The notes under the pieces: generated by a model
Databases searched by the model: none
What the model saw: only the letters and a program-made list of their open reading frames with translations
Told to the model about the DNA's origin: nothing
Assembly: GCF_963511525.1 (NCBI RefSeq)
Contig: NZ_CAUPIY010000001.1
Span: 1 to 64,000, forward strand
DNA length: 64,000 nucleotides
Reading direction: 5' to 3'
Source of the DNA: Mobiluncus sp963511525
GTDB taxonomy: Bacteria; Actinomycetota; Actinomycetes; Actinomycetales; Actinomycetaceae
Shown here: positions 1 through 7,579 of the stretch, piece by piece
Layout: each line of letters opens with the position of its first letter
Numbering within the stretch: position 1 is the stretch's first letter
Program-made: the position numbers and the translations under genes

Positions 1-612
1 GCCCGGTTGGTTGCACGTTTCTGGGATGTGCAGTCCGGCAGCGTGCGCGTTGGCGAAGTGGACGTGCGCGAGCAGACCACCGAAGATTTGATGCGCCAGG
101 TGTCTCTCGTCTTCCAAGACGTCTACTTATTCAACGACACTCTCGAAGCCAACATTCGCCTTGGCAACCCCGAAGCCACCGATGAAGAAATCAGGTGGGC
201 CGCTGACCTGTCGGGCGTGACGGAAATCGTCAACCGCCTCCCAGACGGCTGGAATTCATTGGCGGGTGCTGGCGGGCGTGCACTGTCAGGTGGGGAACGC
301 CAACGAGTGTCCATCGCTCGCGCCTTGGTGAAGAAAGCCCCGATCGTGCTGTTCGATGAGGCCACCAGCGCGTTGGACGCGGAAAATGAAGCCAACATTG
401 TTGCGGCGATGAACGAGCTACGCAAGCGCTCCACACTGATTGTCATCGCCCACAAACTTGAAACCATTCGCCAAGCTGACCAAATCATTGTGCTCTCCCA
501 CGGTGGGCGTATCGCCCAGCGCGGGTGCCACGACGAGCTGGTCAACCAGCCAGGTCAATACCGCGATTTCTGGCAAGAACGCATCAACGCAGCCGGATGG
601 CAACTCGTCTAA
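1..612 (+). CDS. ABC exporter ATP-binding subunit, 3' part
   Basis: The window opens inside this gene; the frame is open from base 1, and only the last ~203 codons are present. It shows the nucleotide-binding domain after Walker A: Q-loop VFQDVYLFNDT, signature LSGGERQRVSIARA, Walker B IVLFDEATSALD and H-loop IAHKLE. This is the type I exporter pattern (MdlB/MsbA-like membrane ATPases), so a transmembrane half should lie upstream. It ends 35 bases before an ECF transporter gene set and may be cotranscribed with it. Such exporters next to ECF genes are often annotated as siderophore or metal related, but the substrate cannot be read from this fragment. Confidence 0.9.
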   Translation, partial: ARLVARFWDVQSGSVRVGEVDVREQTTEDLMRQVSLVFQDVYLFNDTLEANIRLGNPEATDEEIRWAADLSGVTEIVNRLPDGWNSLAGAGGRALSGGERQRVSIARALVKKAPIVLFDEATSALDAENEANIVAAMNELRKRSTLIVIAHKLETIRQADQIIVLSHGGRIAQRGCHDELVNQPGQYRDFWQERINAAGWQLV

Positions 613-647
613 ACACAGCACTGTTCACAATCATGAAAGGAAAAACT

Positions 648-1244
648 ATGTCCACACCCACGTCCTCGCGCCTCAACGCGCGCGACTTCATCAACATTGG
701 CGTCTTCACCGCCTTGATGTTCGTCATCGTGTTTGCATTCGGAATGCTCGGGTTCATCCCCGCCGCCATGTATGCCGGTTTCTTGCTTTCTATCCTCGTT
801 AACGGCATCGTCTTTGCGCTGTTCACAGCACGCACTCCGAAGATGGGGGCGTTGACAATCATGCTGATTATCATCGAAATCCTCTTTTTCGTGACCGGCC
901 ACTGGGTGGGCGGCGTCGCGATGGCCGCTGTATTCGGCCTGCTCGCCGACCTAGTCATCACCAAGGGACCGAAGAACGTGAAAGTTCGCGTTCCGCTGGC
1001 ATACGCACTGTTTATTCTGCCGATCTACGTGTCACCGTGGATGCCGCTATTTATGAACCAAGACGCATATATGTCGCAGATCGCCGAACAAATGGGCGCA
1101 GACTACGCCGCCAAGATGGCGCAGGTGGTCACGATTCCGATTCTGCTGGGCTTCTTCGTCGTGATGCTCATCGTTGGCTGGATCGCAGGTCTGATGGGAA
1201 CTCGGATTGCGCGTAAACACTTTGAACGGGCCGGTCTTGTCTAA
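648..1244 (+). CDS. ECF transporter S component, MptD/Trep-Strep family
   Basis: Predicted 198-residue integral membrane protein with about five or six hydrophobic segments (for example IGVFTALMFVIVFAFGMLGF near the N-terminus), the size and texture of the MptD/TIGR02185 family of ECF substrate-binding subunits. The S component binds the substrate and docks on the EcfT/EcfA module. The ATG at 648 is preferred over in-frame starts further upstream because GAAAGG lies 7 bases before it and the upstream codons overlap the previous gene. It is followed by the T and A components, overlapping the T gene by a few bases, so the three form an operon. The substrate is unknown. Confidence 0.88.
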   Translation: MSTPTSSRLNARDFINIGVFTALMFVIVFAFGMLGFIPAAMYAGFLLSILVNGIVFALFTARTPKMGALTIMLIIIEILFFVTGHWVGGVAMAAVFGLLADLVITKGPKNVKVRVPLAYALFILPIYVSPWMPLFMNQDAYMSQIAEQMGADYAAKMAQVVTIPILLGFFVVMLIVGWIAGLMGTRIARKHFERAGLV

Positions 1245-1923
1245 ACTTCCCGACCCGCGCACCATTATCGCAACGCTCGTCATCGTTTCCACCACGATCT
1301 ACAGTGCCTACTCGCCGTGGTTCGTGTGTGCTCTGGGCGGATTCGCCGCCGTGATGCTGGCGAGCGCTGCGATCAACCCCAACACGCTCGTGCGCCCGAG
1401 CTGGGTGGCCGTCTACCTGGCCACGTTTGCGGTCCTCGGCGGGCTCGTCTTCGTGATACCACTGGTGTGGAAGTCAACGGCCAGCGCGTTCCTCATGCTG
1501 TTTTTGCAGTGGATGTGGCGATTCAGTGTCAGCGCAGGAATGGGAGCCTACGCGATCGGCGTGATCCGACCCGCCACCTTGCAAAAAGCACTCGCCGGCT
1601 CACGGATCCCGACCTGTTTCACGATCCCAATCTCGGTTGCCTTACGTGTGCTGCCCGTGATCGGCCACGAGGTTAAAGCGATCTCAGATGCCATGAAACT
1701 ACGCGGGATGTCCGTGCTCTCACTGCGTGCGGCGCAATACTTCACAATCCCTCTGCTATCGACCGTGGTACGCAGCGGGGACGAACTGGCATCGGCCGCC
1801 CTCGTGCGAGGACTGGGCGGAACCGCAAAGTCCACCTCGGTCACAGTCGTGAAATTCCGAGTGATCGACGCAGTCATTCTGCTCATCGTTATCGGCTTCG
1901 CGATATGGAGAATCGTCCTATGA
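1237..1923 (+). CDS. ECF transporter T component (EcfT/CbiQ family)
   Basis: About 228 residues, hydrophobic throughout, with the cytosolic coupling region containing RGM in KLRGM and a second ALVRGLGG motif. These Ala-Arg-Gly type motifs are the EcfT helices that touch the ATPases. It transmits ATP-driven movement to the S component. The gene overlaps the S gene by 8 bases if TTG 1237 is used; TTG 1222 or TTG 1207 (with a GGGAA 8 bases upstream) are possible alternatives. Its stop overlaps the ATPase start as ATGA, indicating translational coupling. Confidence 0.88.
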   Translation: MSKLPDPRTIIATLVIVSTTIYSAYSPWFVCALGGFAAVMLASAAINPNTLVRPSWVAVYLATFAVLGGLVFVIPLVWKSTASAFLMLFLQWMWRFSVSAGMGAYAIGVIRPATLQKALAGSRIPTCFTIPISVALRVLPVIGHEVKAISDAMKLRGMSVLSLRAAQYFTIPLLSTVVRSGDELASAALVRGLGGTAKSTSVTVVKFRVIDAVILLIVIGFAIWRIVL

Positions 1924-3311
1924 CAATAGCCCAAGCAACTAGGGTCACCTTCACCTATCGAGGAGCAGACCACCCCTCAATCAACGACGCAACCATCACC
2001 ATCACACCCGGAACCGTCACCTTGCTGTGTGGCGCGTCAGGGTCAGGAAAAACCACCGCACTACGGCTATTTAACGGGCTCATCCCGCACTTCCACGACG
2101 GCGACCTTACCGGAAACGTCACAGTCGACGACATTGACGTGGCACAAACAGACCTGCCACGCCTTGCCCACCATTGTTCGACAGTGTTTCAAAACCCGCG
2201 CACCCAGTTCTACACCACCCACGTGCGCCAAGAACTCGCCTTCGGCCCAGAAAATCTCGGCCGCGACCCGCAGGAGATCTGTGCCCGCATTGACGAGGTC
2301 GCAGCCGAGTTAGGTATCGTCGACCTGTTGGAATCCCGCGTCACACAACTATCAGGCGGACAAATGCAGCGCGTGGCCTGCGCCGTCGCCATGTGCAACA
2401 ACACGTCGCTGATCGTCTTTGACGAGCCAACCGCGAACTTGTCCGCTGACGTTATCGACCAACTCGCCACACTCATCGCCAGGCTCAAAGCTGATGGACA
2501 CACCATCATCATTGCTGAACACCGGCTAAGTTTCCTTTCCGGGATCGCTGACCGTGTCTACTGCTTCGACAAAGGCAAGATTGCCCTCACCGCAACCGGC
2601 GAAGAGTTCTACGCTACCTCGGATGAGGAGCGCAAACAGCTTGGACTGCGATCCCTAGTGCCCGTACCCATGCCGAGCCTGCCCGAACCAGAAGGTGAAG
2701 GGCTCACGATCGACAACCTCACCTTCGCCTACCGCCACGGGAAAACGGTTCTCAATGTCGGCCATGTGCTCTTTCCGGCAGGGAAAATCACAGCGCTCAT
2801 TGGCCCGTGCGGGTCGGGCAAATCAACACTGGCACGGATCGTCTGCGGACTTGAAAAGGCCAAGCATACGTCCATCACACTCGGCGGACAAAAATTCGCC
2901 AGCCGGGACGCATACCTTGTCATGCAAGACCCTACCCGACAGTTGTTCTCAGATACCGTCATCGATGAAGTCACGCTCGGCACGACCAAAGCCGAAAAGC
3001 AACACATCGATGCCCACGCGATCCTTGCAGAACTCGACCTTGCCGACCACGAGGCTGACCATCCGCAAGCACTTTCTGGCGGGCAACGCCAACGCCTGGT
3101 TATTGCTACAGCGCTTGCTACGAACAAGAAAGTTTACATCTTCGACGAGCCCACATCCGGTGTTGGCTACAAGCACCTTGTCGCGATTTCCCGAGTAATG
3201 CGTAAACTCGCTGACACTGGTGCCGTCGTCATTGTCATCACCCACGACGCTGAACTCGTTACCGAGGTCGCCGACCATAGCGTCCGCCTCGACCAAATCA
3301 ACGCCTGCTAA
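1920..3311 (+). CDS. ECF transporter double ATPase (fused EcfA-EcfA')
   Basis: 463 residues with two complete ABC domains in one chain. Domain 1 has Walker A GASGSGKTT, signature LSGGQMQR and Walker B LIVFDEPTANL. Domain 2 has GPCGSGKST, LSGGQRQR and VYIFDEPTSG. The protein energises the upstream S and T subunits. ATG 1920 is chosen over ATG 1905 because it overlaps the EcfT stop (ATGA) and has GGAG 9 bases upstream. A fused A-A' subunit is a known variant of the usual two separate EcfA proteins. The operon ends here; about 480 non-coding bases follow. Confidence 0.92.
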   Translation: MTIAQATRVTFTYRGADHPSINDATITITPGTVTLLCGASGSGKTTALRLFNGLIPHFHDGDLTGNVTVDDIDVAQTDLPRLAHHCSTVFQNPRTQFYTTHVRQELAFGPENLGRDPQEICARIDEVAAELGIVDLLESRVTQLSGGQMQRVACAVAMCNNTSLIVFDEPTANLSADVIDQLATLIARLKADGHTIIIAEHRLSFLSGIADRVYCFDKGKIALTATGEEFYATSDEERKQLGLRSLVPVPMPSLPEPEGEGLTIDNLTFAYRHGKTVLNVGHVLFPAGKITALIGPCGSGKSTLARIVCGLEKAKHTSITLGGQKFASRDAYLVMQDPTRQLFSDTVIDEVTLGTTKAEKQHIDAHAILAELDLADHEADHPQALSGGQRQRLVIATALATNKKVYIFDEPTSGVGYKHLVAISRVMRKLADTGAVVIVITHDAELVTEVADHSVRLDQINAC

Positions 3312-3450
3312 CGCAAACGCTCGCTCAGCCGAAAGAGAGGAAAGCGTTTCTGCAGGTCAGGGCAAACGCGCTATACACTCGCTAACGCTTTGACCCCATT
3401 AGGGTATACCCGCTAACGCCAGAACCTATTTATCATTCTCGACGTGATAA
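3312..3450. other. Non-coding leader to the tRNA repeat region
   Basis: No convincing reading frame. The stretch has several short copies of CGCTAACGC/AAACGC-like words but no clear terminator with a T-run after the ECF operon. Confidence 0.4.
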
Positions 3451-3750
3451 TGGAGCGGGCGACGGAGTTTTTTTAGGGTGTTTCGGCTAAAACGGCACAT
3501 CGGTGCCGTTTTTTAACGCCTCCACCGTTTTACTCAGCGGCTCATTCTCGCTTCGCTCGATGCCATCGCGCAATTTGTTCGATTCCCGTTGGGGCATATT
3601 TGTGGAGCGGGCGACGGAGGTTTTTTAAGGCGTTCCGGCTAAAACGGCACATCAGTGCCGTTTTTTAACGCCTCCACCGTTTTACTCAGCGGCTCATGCG
3701 ACTGCGTCGCTGCCGCTGAGCGAACTGGTTCGATTCCCGTCGTAGTCCGC
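3451..3750. repeat. Two tandem ~151-base units carrying tRNA-Gly 3' fragments
   Basis: Two imperfect copies lie at about 3451-3600 and 3601-3750. Each starts with GAGCGGGCGACGG (3453 and 3605), identical to the reverse complement of the tRNA-Gly 3' end at 3793. Each contains a hairpin built on AACGGCAC/GTGCCGTT followed by a T-run, then a shared CTCCACCGTTTTACTCAGCGG block. Each ends with GTTCGATTCCCGT (3577 and 3728), which matches the tRNA-Gly T-arm but in the opposite orientation. The units lie downstream of tRNA-Gly, which is transcribed on the minus strand. They resemble in layout the tRNA-tail repeats known downstream of E. coli tyrT; function is unknown. Confidence 0.8.
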
Positions 3751-3754
3751 TAAA

Positions 3755-3792
3755 TGTTGAAGATGCCGAGCAAAAGCTCGGCATCTTCAACA
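3755..3792 (-). terminator. Hairpin immediately downstream of tRNA-Gly
   Basis: A perfect inverted repeat: the 17-base arms 3755-3771 and 3776-3792 flank an AAAA loop. It abuts the tRNA-Gly 3' end. There is no T-run, so it may act in 3' processing or protection rather than as a simple intrinsic terminator. Confidence 0.6.
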
Positions 3793-3793
3793 G

Positions 3794-3864
3794 AGCGGGC
3801 GACGGGAATCGAACCCGCGTAATCAGCTTGGAAGGCTGGGGCTCTACCATTGAGCTACGCCCGC
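3794..3864 (-). tRNA. tRNA-Gly (anticodon UCC)
   Basis: 71-nt cloverleaf on the minus strand. The acceptor arms GCGGGC/GCCCGC pair, the D-arm reads AGCTCAATGGTAGAGC, the anticodon loop is CTTCCAA and the T-arm contains GGTTCGATTCC. Discriminator base is U and no CCA is encoded. Fragments of its 3' end recur twice downstream. Confidence 0.93.
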
Positions 3865-3937
3865 GTGTAAATGAGTCTACCGGGTCTGATGGGTTTCCTC
3901 CAACTCGAACTTTCCGGTACGATGAACTGTACCTTTC

Positions 3938-4011
3938 CGGGGTGTAGCGCAGCTTGGTAGCGCGCCTGCTTTGGGAGCAGGATGTCGCAGGTTCAAATCC
4001 TGTCACCCCGA
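3938..4011 (+). tRNA. tRNA-Pro (anticodon UGG)
   Basis: 74-nt cloverleaf. Acceptor CGGGGTG pairs with CACCCCG, the D-arm has AGCGCAGCTTGGTAGCGC, the anticodon loop is TTTGGGA and the T-arm contains GGTTCAAATCC; discriminator A, no encoded CCA. Divergent from tRNA-Gly. Confidence 0.94.
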
Positions 4012-4018
4012 CGAGCGA

Positions 4019-4050
4019 GCGCCACATGAAAGTTTACTTTCATGTGGCGC
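4019..4050 (+). terminator. Perfect palindromic hairpin after tRNA-Pro
   Basis: Fifteen-base arms 4019-4033 and 4036-4050 pair perfectly around a TT loop, 7 bases after the tRNA-Pro end. No T-run follows. It parallels the hairpin next to tRNA-Gly. Confidence 0.6.
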
Positions 4051-4251
4051 GAGCGAGGAGGGGTATGCAAGGCGAGCGAAGCGAGTCCTTGCTAATCCCC
4101 CGACGTATTGTTTTTCTTTTCTCGTTTTTTGTTGCGAGCGAGGAGGGGTATGCAAGGCGAGCGAAGCGAGTCCTTGCTAATCCCCCGACGAATTGGTGTT
4201 GAGTGGTGGGGGGCAAGGCGAGCGGTGCGAGTCCTTGCTAATCCCCCGACG
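4049..4251 (+). repeat. Three tandem hairpin repeats downstream of tRNA-Pro
   Basis: Copies at 4049-4105 and 4134-4190 are identical 57-base units; a third, diverged copy lies at about 4202-4251. Each folds through GGGG..GCAAGG and CCTTGC..CCCC and ends in CCCCGACG, the same octamer as the tRNA-Pro 3' terminus at 4006-4013. Spacers are short and T-rich after copy 1. No coding potential is apparent; remaining bases to 4306 hold nothing recognisable. Confidence 0.8.
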
Positions 4252-4306
4252 AAATGGTGTTGCTACGTACTCGTTTTTGCGGTGTTGATGGGTCCGTAAC
4301 CGTGCC

Positions 4307-5401
4307 CTAAATCCCCTCGGGCCGCGGCAAAATAAACCACCCGGCTCTAGGCACGCATTCCAAGTTGACCGTCCCGTACCCCAAGCGTTCCCCATCGGCA
4401 ATGGGAGCCAACCCTTCCATCTCTAAGCTGACTTGGCGAGCCTCGTGAAAAGTCACCCCGGGAGCGCCAGCGAATTTCCCCCTCTTGGCAGCCAGTAAGG
4501 GACGAAGCACCTTCCGGCGGGGCATTGAGCTCAACGTCGATATCGAGAAAACCCCGTCGTAGCTGGAGGCTTGCGGAGCCACTACCACACCGCCTCCATA
4601 GCACTTTCCATTGGCTACGGCGCATAACGTCAGGTGATTCTCGCCCCAAACCACCCCGTCGAGACTGAGACGAACCGGGCGGGGATGGAACTTCGCCAGA
4701 ATAATTAACAAGGACAAGATGTAGCGTAGCGAACCGTGCGGCCAGCGCATTTCCTGGGTTTTATCCGCCACCATTTGGTCAAACCCTACGCAGGTAATGG
4801 TGGACCACCAGCGCTGGCGTTCTTTGCCGCGCAAATCGGTAAAAGTCGCGAGTCCCAGGTCGGTTTGACTAACGAAACCATCCGCGATGATGCCCGCGGA
4901 TTTACGCGGATTCAGCGGAATCCCATAGTGACGGGCATGGTCGTTGCCAGAACCTGCCGGAATAATCCCCAAAGGCTTGTCCGAACCAACCTGCTCCTGC
5001 AGGACCAGCGAAAGAATCCCGTCTCCACCGGAAACGACGATGGCGTCCACCGTGGAATCAGCCGCAGCCCGGCGAGCCGAATCCCGGGCTTGTGCCGCAG
5101 TATCACTTGGAAAATCAACAATCTCCAGACCGCGTTGCTCCAGTACTTTCCGGGCTACCCGAGCAGTTTTGCGGGCGTGGCCTTTGGCGGAGGCCGGGTT
5201 CAAAATGAAGGCGACACGGCGGATGTTACGTGTTTCTTGGCGATAGCACCCCTCCGAGGGTGCGGTTTCGGGACCGTCCAGAGGACGGTCGTTCGCGTTA
5301 GCGCTGTCTGGAGGTCGGCCTGGTTGCGTGCTGTCCGAAATCTGGTCGTCAGGAAGTTGCTCGTCCGCTTTCGCGTTGTCTGGAGGCCGGTGTTCTGACA
5401 T
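4307..5401 (-). CDS. Diacylglycerol/lipid kinase family protein
   Basis: 364 residues with the DAGK catalytic fold: NPASAKG near residue 70 and the nucleotide-binding SGGDGIL motif near residue 125, followed by PAGSGNDHAR. Family members phosphorylate diacylglycerol or related lipids at the membrane (YegS/BmrU/DgkB group). The first ~60 residues before RRVAFILNPAS are hydrophilic and hold two imperfect copies of a block starting RPPDNAKADEQLPD / RPPDSANANDRPLD, so the N-terminal tail is probably disordered. ATG 5401 has no strong ribosome site; a later start is possible. It lies 23 bases after purU on the same strand and is likely cotranscribed. Confidence 0.85.
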   Translation of the reverse strand: MSEHRPPDNAKADEQLPDDQISDSTQPGRPPDSANANDRPLDGPETAPSEGCYRQETRNIRRVAFILNPASAKGHARKTARVARKVLEQRGLEIVDFPSDTAAQARDSARRAAADSTVDAIVVSGGDGILSLVLQEQVGSDKPLGIIPAGSGNDHARHYGIPLNPRKSAGIIADGFVSQTDLGLATFTDLRGKERQRWWSTITCVGFDQMVADKTQEMRWPHGSLRYILSLLIILAKFHPRPVRLSLDGVVWGENHLTLCAVANGKCYGGGVVVAPQASSYDGVFSISTLSSMPRRKVLRPLLAAKRGKFAGAPGVTFHEARQVSLEMEGLAPIADGERLGYGTVNLECVPRAGWFILPRPEGI

Positions 5402-5424
5402 GGCTTACTCGCAATTCGGCGTCT

Positions 5425-6300
5425 TTACCGGAAAATCACGGTGCGGTTGCCGTTCATCAACACGCGATGCTCGGCGTGCCACTTCACGGCTTGAGCCAAG
5501 ACTCGACGTTCCACGTCCTGACCTTGTTTACGCATATCGATGGCGGTAAACGTGTGATCCACTCGGGAAACGTCCTGTTCAATGATGGGACCTTCATCCA
5601 AATCCGCCGTGACATAGTGCGCGGTGGCCCCAATGAGTTTCACGCCCCGGTCGTGGGCCTGGTCATACGGCTTTGCACCCTTGAACGACGGCAGGAACGA
5701 GTGGTGAATGTTGATGATGCGCCCGCTCATCTCCCGGCACAGTTTGTCGGAAAGAATCTGCATATAGCGGGCCAACACCACCAGCTCGACCTTTTCCGCG
5801 GCGACCAAGTCAAGCAGCTGCCGTTCCGCTTCGGGTTTATTGTCTTTCGTGACCGGCACCAAAATAAACGGCACTTGATAGAACGTTGCGATGGGAGCCA
5901 AATCGGGGTGGTTGCCCACGACCGCTTTCACATCAATTGGAATCGAGTGATCACGCACACGATAGAGCAGGTCGGACAGGCAATGTCCCTCTTTGGAAAC
6001 CATGATGACGGTGCGCAGCGCCCGCCCAATTTCGTCCAAGTCCCAAGCCATCTGAAAATCGGCAGCTAAAGCCTCCACCCGGGCGTTAATGTCGTGAACG
6101 CTGGGAACATCCATCTCCACTCGCATAAAGAACAGTCCCGTGTCGGTGTCTGCGAACTGGGCCGATTGGATAATATTGCCCCCCGCGCCGGCTACCATAC
6201 CGGATACGGCGTGGACAATTCCGGGTCGGTCGGGGCAGGAGAGGGTGAGCACCAGCTTTATGGTTTCGCTCGACTTCGTTTCCGTCATGGTTCTTAGCAT
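5425..6300 (-). CDS. purU: Formyltetrahydrofolate deformylase
   Basis: 291 residues: an N-terminal ACT domain (about 15-90, starting LVLTLSCPDRPGIVHAV) and a C-terminal formyltransferase-like domain. The latter carries HHSFLPSFKGA and an Asp in YVTADLDEGPI, the catalytic His and Asp of PurU. It hydrolyses 10-formyl-THF to formate and THF, balancing one-carbon pools. Start 6300 has a purine-rich GGAAAAGG just upstream; ATG 6288 (METKSS-like start after MLRT) is an alternative. First gene of a probable two-gene unit with the lipid kinase. Confidence 0.93.
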   Translation of the reverse strand: MLRTMTETKSSETIKLVLTLSCPDRPGIVHAVSGMVAGAGGNIIQSAQFADTDTGLFFMRVEMDVPSVHDINARVEALAADFQMAWDLDEIGRALRTVIMVSKEGHCLSDLLYRVRDHSIPIDVKAVVGNHPDLAPIATFYQVPFILVPVTKDNKPEAERQLLDLVAAEKVELVVLARYMQILSDKLCREMSGRIINIHHSFLPSFKGAKPYDQAHDRGVKLIGATAHYVTADLDEGPIIEQDVSRVDHTFTAIDMRKQGQDVERRVLAQAVKWHAEHRVLMNGNRTVIFR

Positions 6301-6436
6301 ACCTTTTCCGCACGGTTTCGTTTAGGACTGAGCCGACAAGGGGTGTGCTTCAGCGGGGTCTTTCACAAGGGTCTGCGGTGAGGCTGGTTTTTCGATTGGT
6401 TGTTAAGTTGCCTCTGCCTAAGTGATACCGGTGGCC

Positions 6437-7549
6437 TTAGACGATAACGGTAGTGAGGTCCAGGGCGGAAACCGGCGAAAAATCCGCCCGGCTGGGGGAA
6501 TTCGTATCCGCAATCGCCGCCGTGATAGCCGCAATCTGCGCGCCGTTGTCGGTACAGAACTTCAGCGGGGGAATCCGCAGGGTGACGCCAGCACGCGCGC
6601 ATTCCTCCGTCAGCCATTCGCGAAGCCGGGAATTAGCGGAATATCCGCCGCCCACCACCAGGGTTTTTGCCTCGAAATCGGTTAGTGCCCGCATAGTCTT
6701 GCTGACCAGGGAGTCGTTTACGGATTCCGAAAAACCGCGGCAAATATCCGCTACCGGCAGCCAGGGTTTGCCCTCACGCGCGGGGGCGAAATCCTCGGTA
6801 AAATCCGGGCGGCTACGAACTTCCGGGGCGGCTTCAATCTGACCCACATAGCGAGCCACCGCAGTTTTCAGCCCGGAGAATGAAAAATCATAAGGGTGGG
6901 TTTTCGCGTATTTTGCTCCGGCCAGACCGCGCGGAAAGTCAATTGCCTCCAGTCTGCCTTCGCGGGCCAGGCGATCTACGTGTGGCCCTCCCGGATAGGG
7001 CAGTCCCAGCACCCGCCCGACCTTATCAAAGGCTTCCCCCGAAGCGTCGTCAAGGGTGCCGCCCAGTTCCCTGATTCCACCTTCAACTGCAAAATCAGTG
7101 ATGAGCAATAGGTTTGTGTGCCCACCGCTGACGACCAGTCCCACCGCCGGCAGTTCCAGTTCACCGTTGACCAGCTGGTCCACCGCCAGGTGTCCGATGA
7201 CGTGATTCACCCCGTAAAGCGGCTTACCAGTAGCGGCGGCCAGGGCTTTTGCTCCGGCGATTCCTACCGCCAGCGAACCAATCAACCCCGGACCAGCGGA
7301 CACACCAATCTGGTCAATGTCTGCGAGCTTCACCCCCGCCTCGTCTAATGCCTCACTGACCACGGGCAGGAACGACTCCAGATGCGCCCGCGAAGCAATT
7401 TCGGGAATAATCCCGCCATAGCGGGCATATTCATCCATCGAGGTCGCTACCACATTAGCTAGCAGCTGGGTTTTGCCCGCTACAATGGCGGCTCCAGTTT
7501 CATCGCAGGTAGATTCGATTCCTAAAGTGAGTTTTGCACCGTTAAACAC
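6437..7549 (-). CDS. tsaD: tRNA N6-adenosine threonylcarbamoyltransferase
   Basis: 370 residues beginning TLGIESTCDETGAAIV. The metal-binding HxxxH is seen as HVIGH and the nucleotide site as VSGGHTNLLL. TsaD is the ASKHA-fold subunit that transfers the threonylcarbamoyl group to A37 of ANN-decoding tRNAs with TsaB and TsaE, which are not in this window. The length is somewhat above the usual ~340 because of loop insertions around residues 195-240 (after LAREGRLEAIDFPR). It lies 30 bases after the methyltransferase gene on the same strand, suggesting an operon. Confidence 0.95.
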   Translation of the reverse strand: MFNGAKLTLGIESTCDETGAAIVAGKTQLLANVVATSMDEYARYGGIIPEIASRAHLESFLPVVSEALDEAGVKLADIDQIGVSAGPGLIGSLAVGIAGAKALAAATGKPLYGVNHVIGHLAVDQLVNGELELPAVGLVVSGGHTNLLLITDFAVEGGIRELGGTLDDASGEAFDKVGRVLGLPYPGGPHVDRLAREGRLEAIDFPRGLAGAKYAKTHPYDFSFSGLKTAVARYVGQIEAAPEVRSRPDFTEDFAPAREGKPWLPVADICRGFSESVNDSLVSKTMRALTDFEAKTLVVGGGYSANSRLREWLTEECARAGVTLRIPPLKFCTDNGAQIAAITAAIADTNSPSRADFSPVSALDLTTVIV

Positions 7550-7579
7550 GCCTACATTTTAGTTGGTTTTCCCTGGCGT

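Noticed and set aside
3686..4027. Minus-strand frame of 113 codons across the tRNA genes (GVTGFEPATSCSQSRRATKLRYTP).
   Set aside because: It is the antisense of tRNA-Pro; this string is a known false protein found wherever such tRNAs are translated.
4049..4251. Regular repeats suggesting a CRISPR array.
   Set aside because: Only three copies, self-complementary, spacers not of even length, no cas genes; better explained as hairpin repeats.
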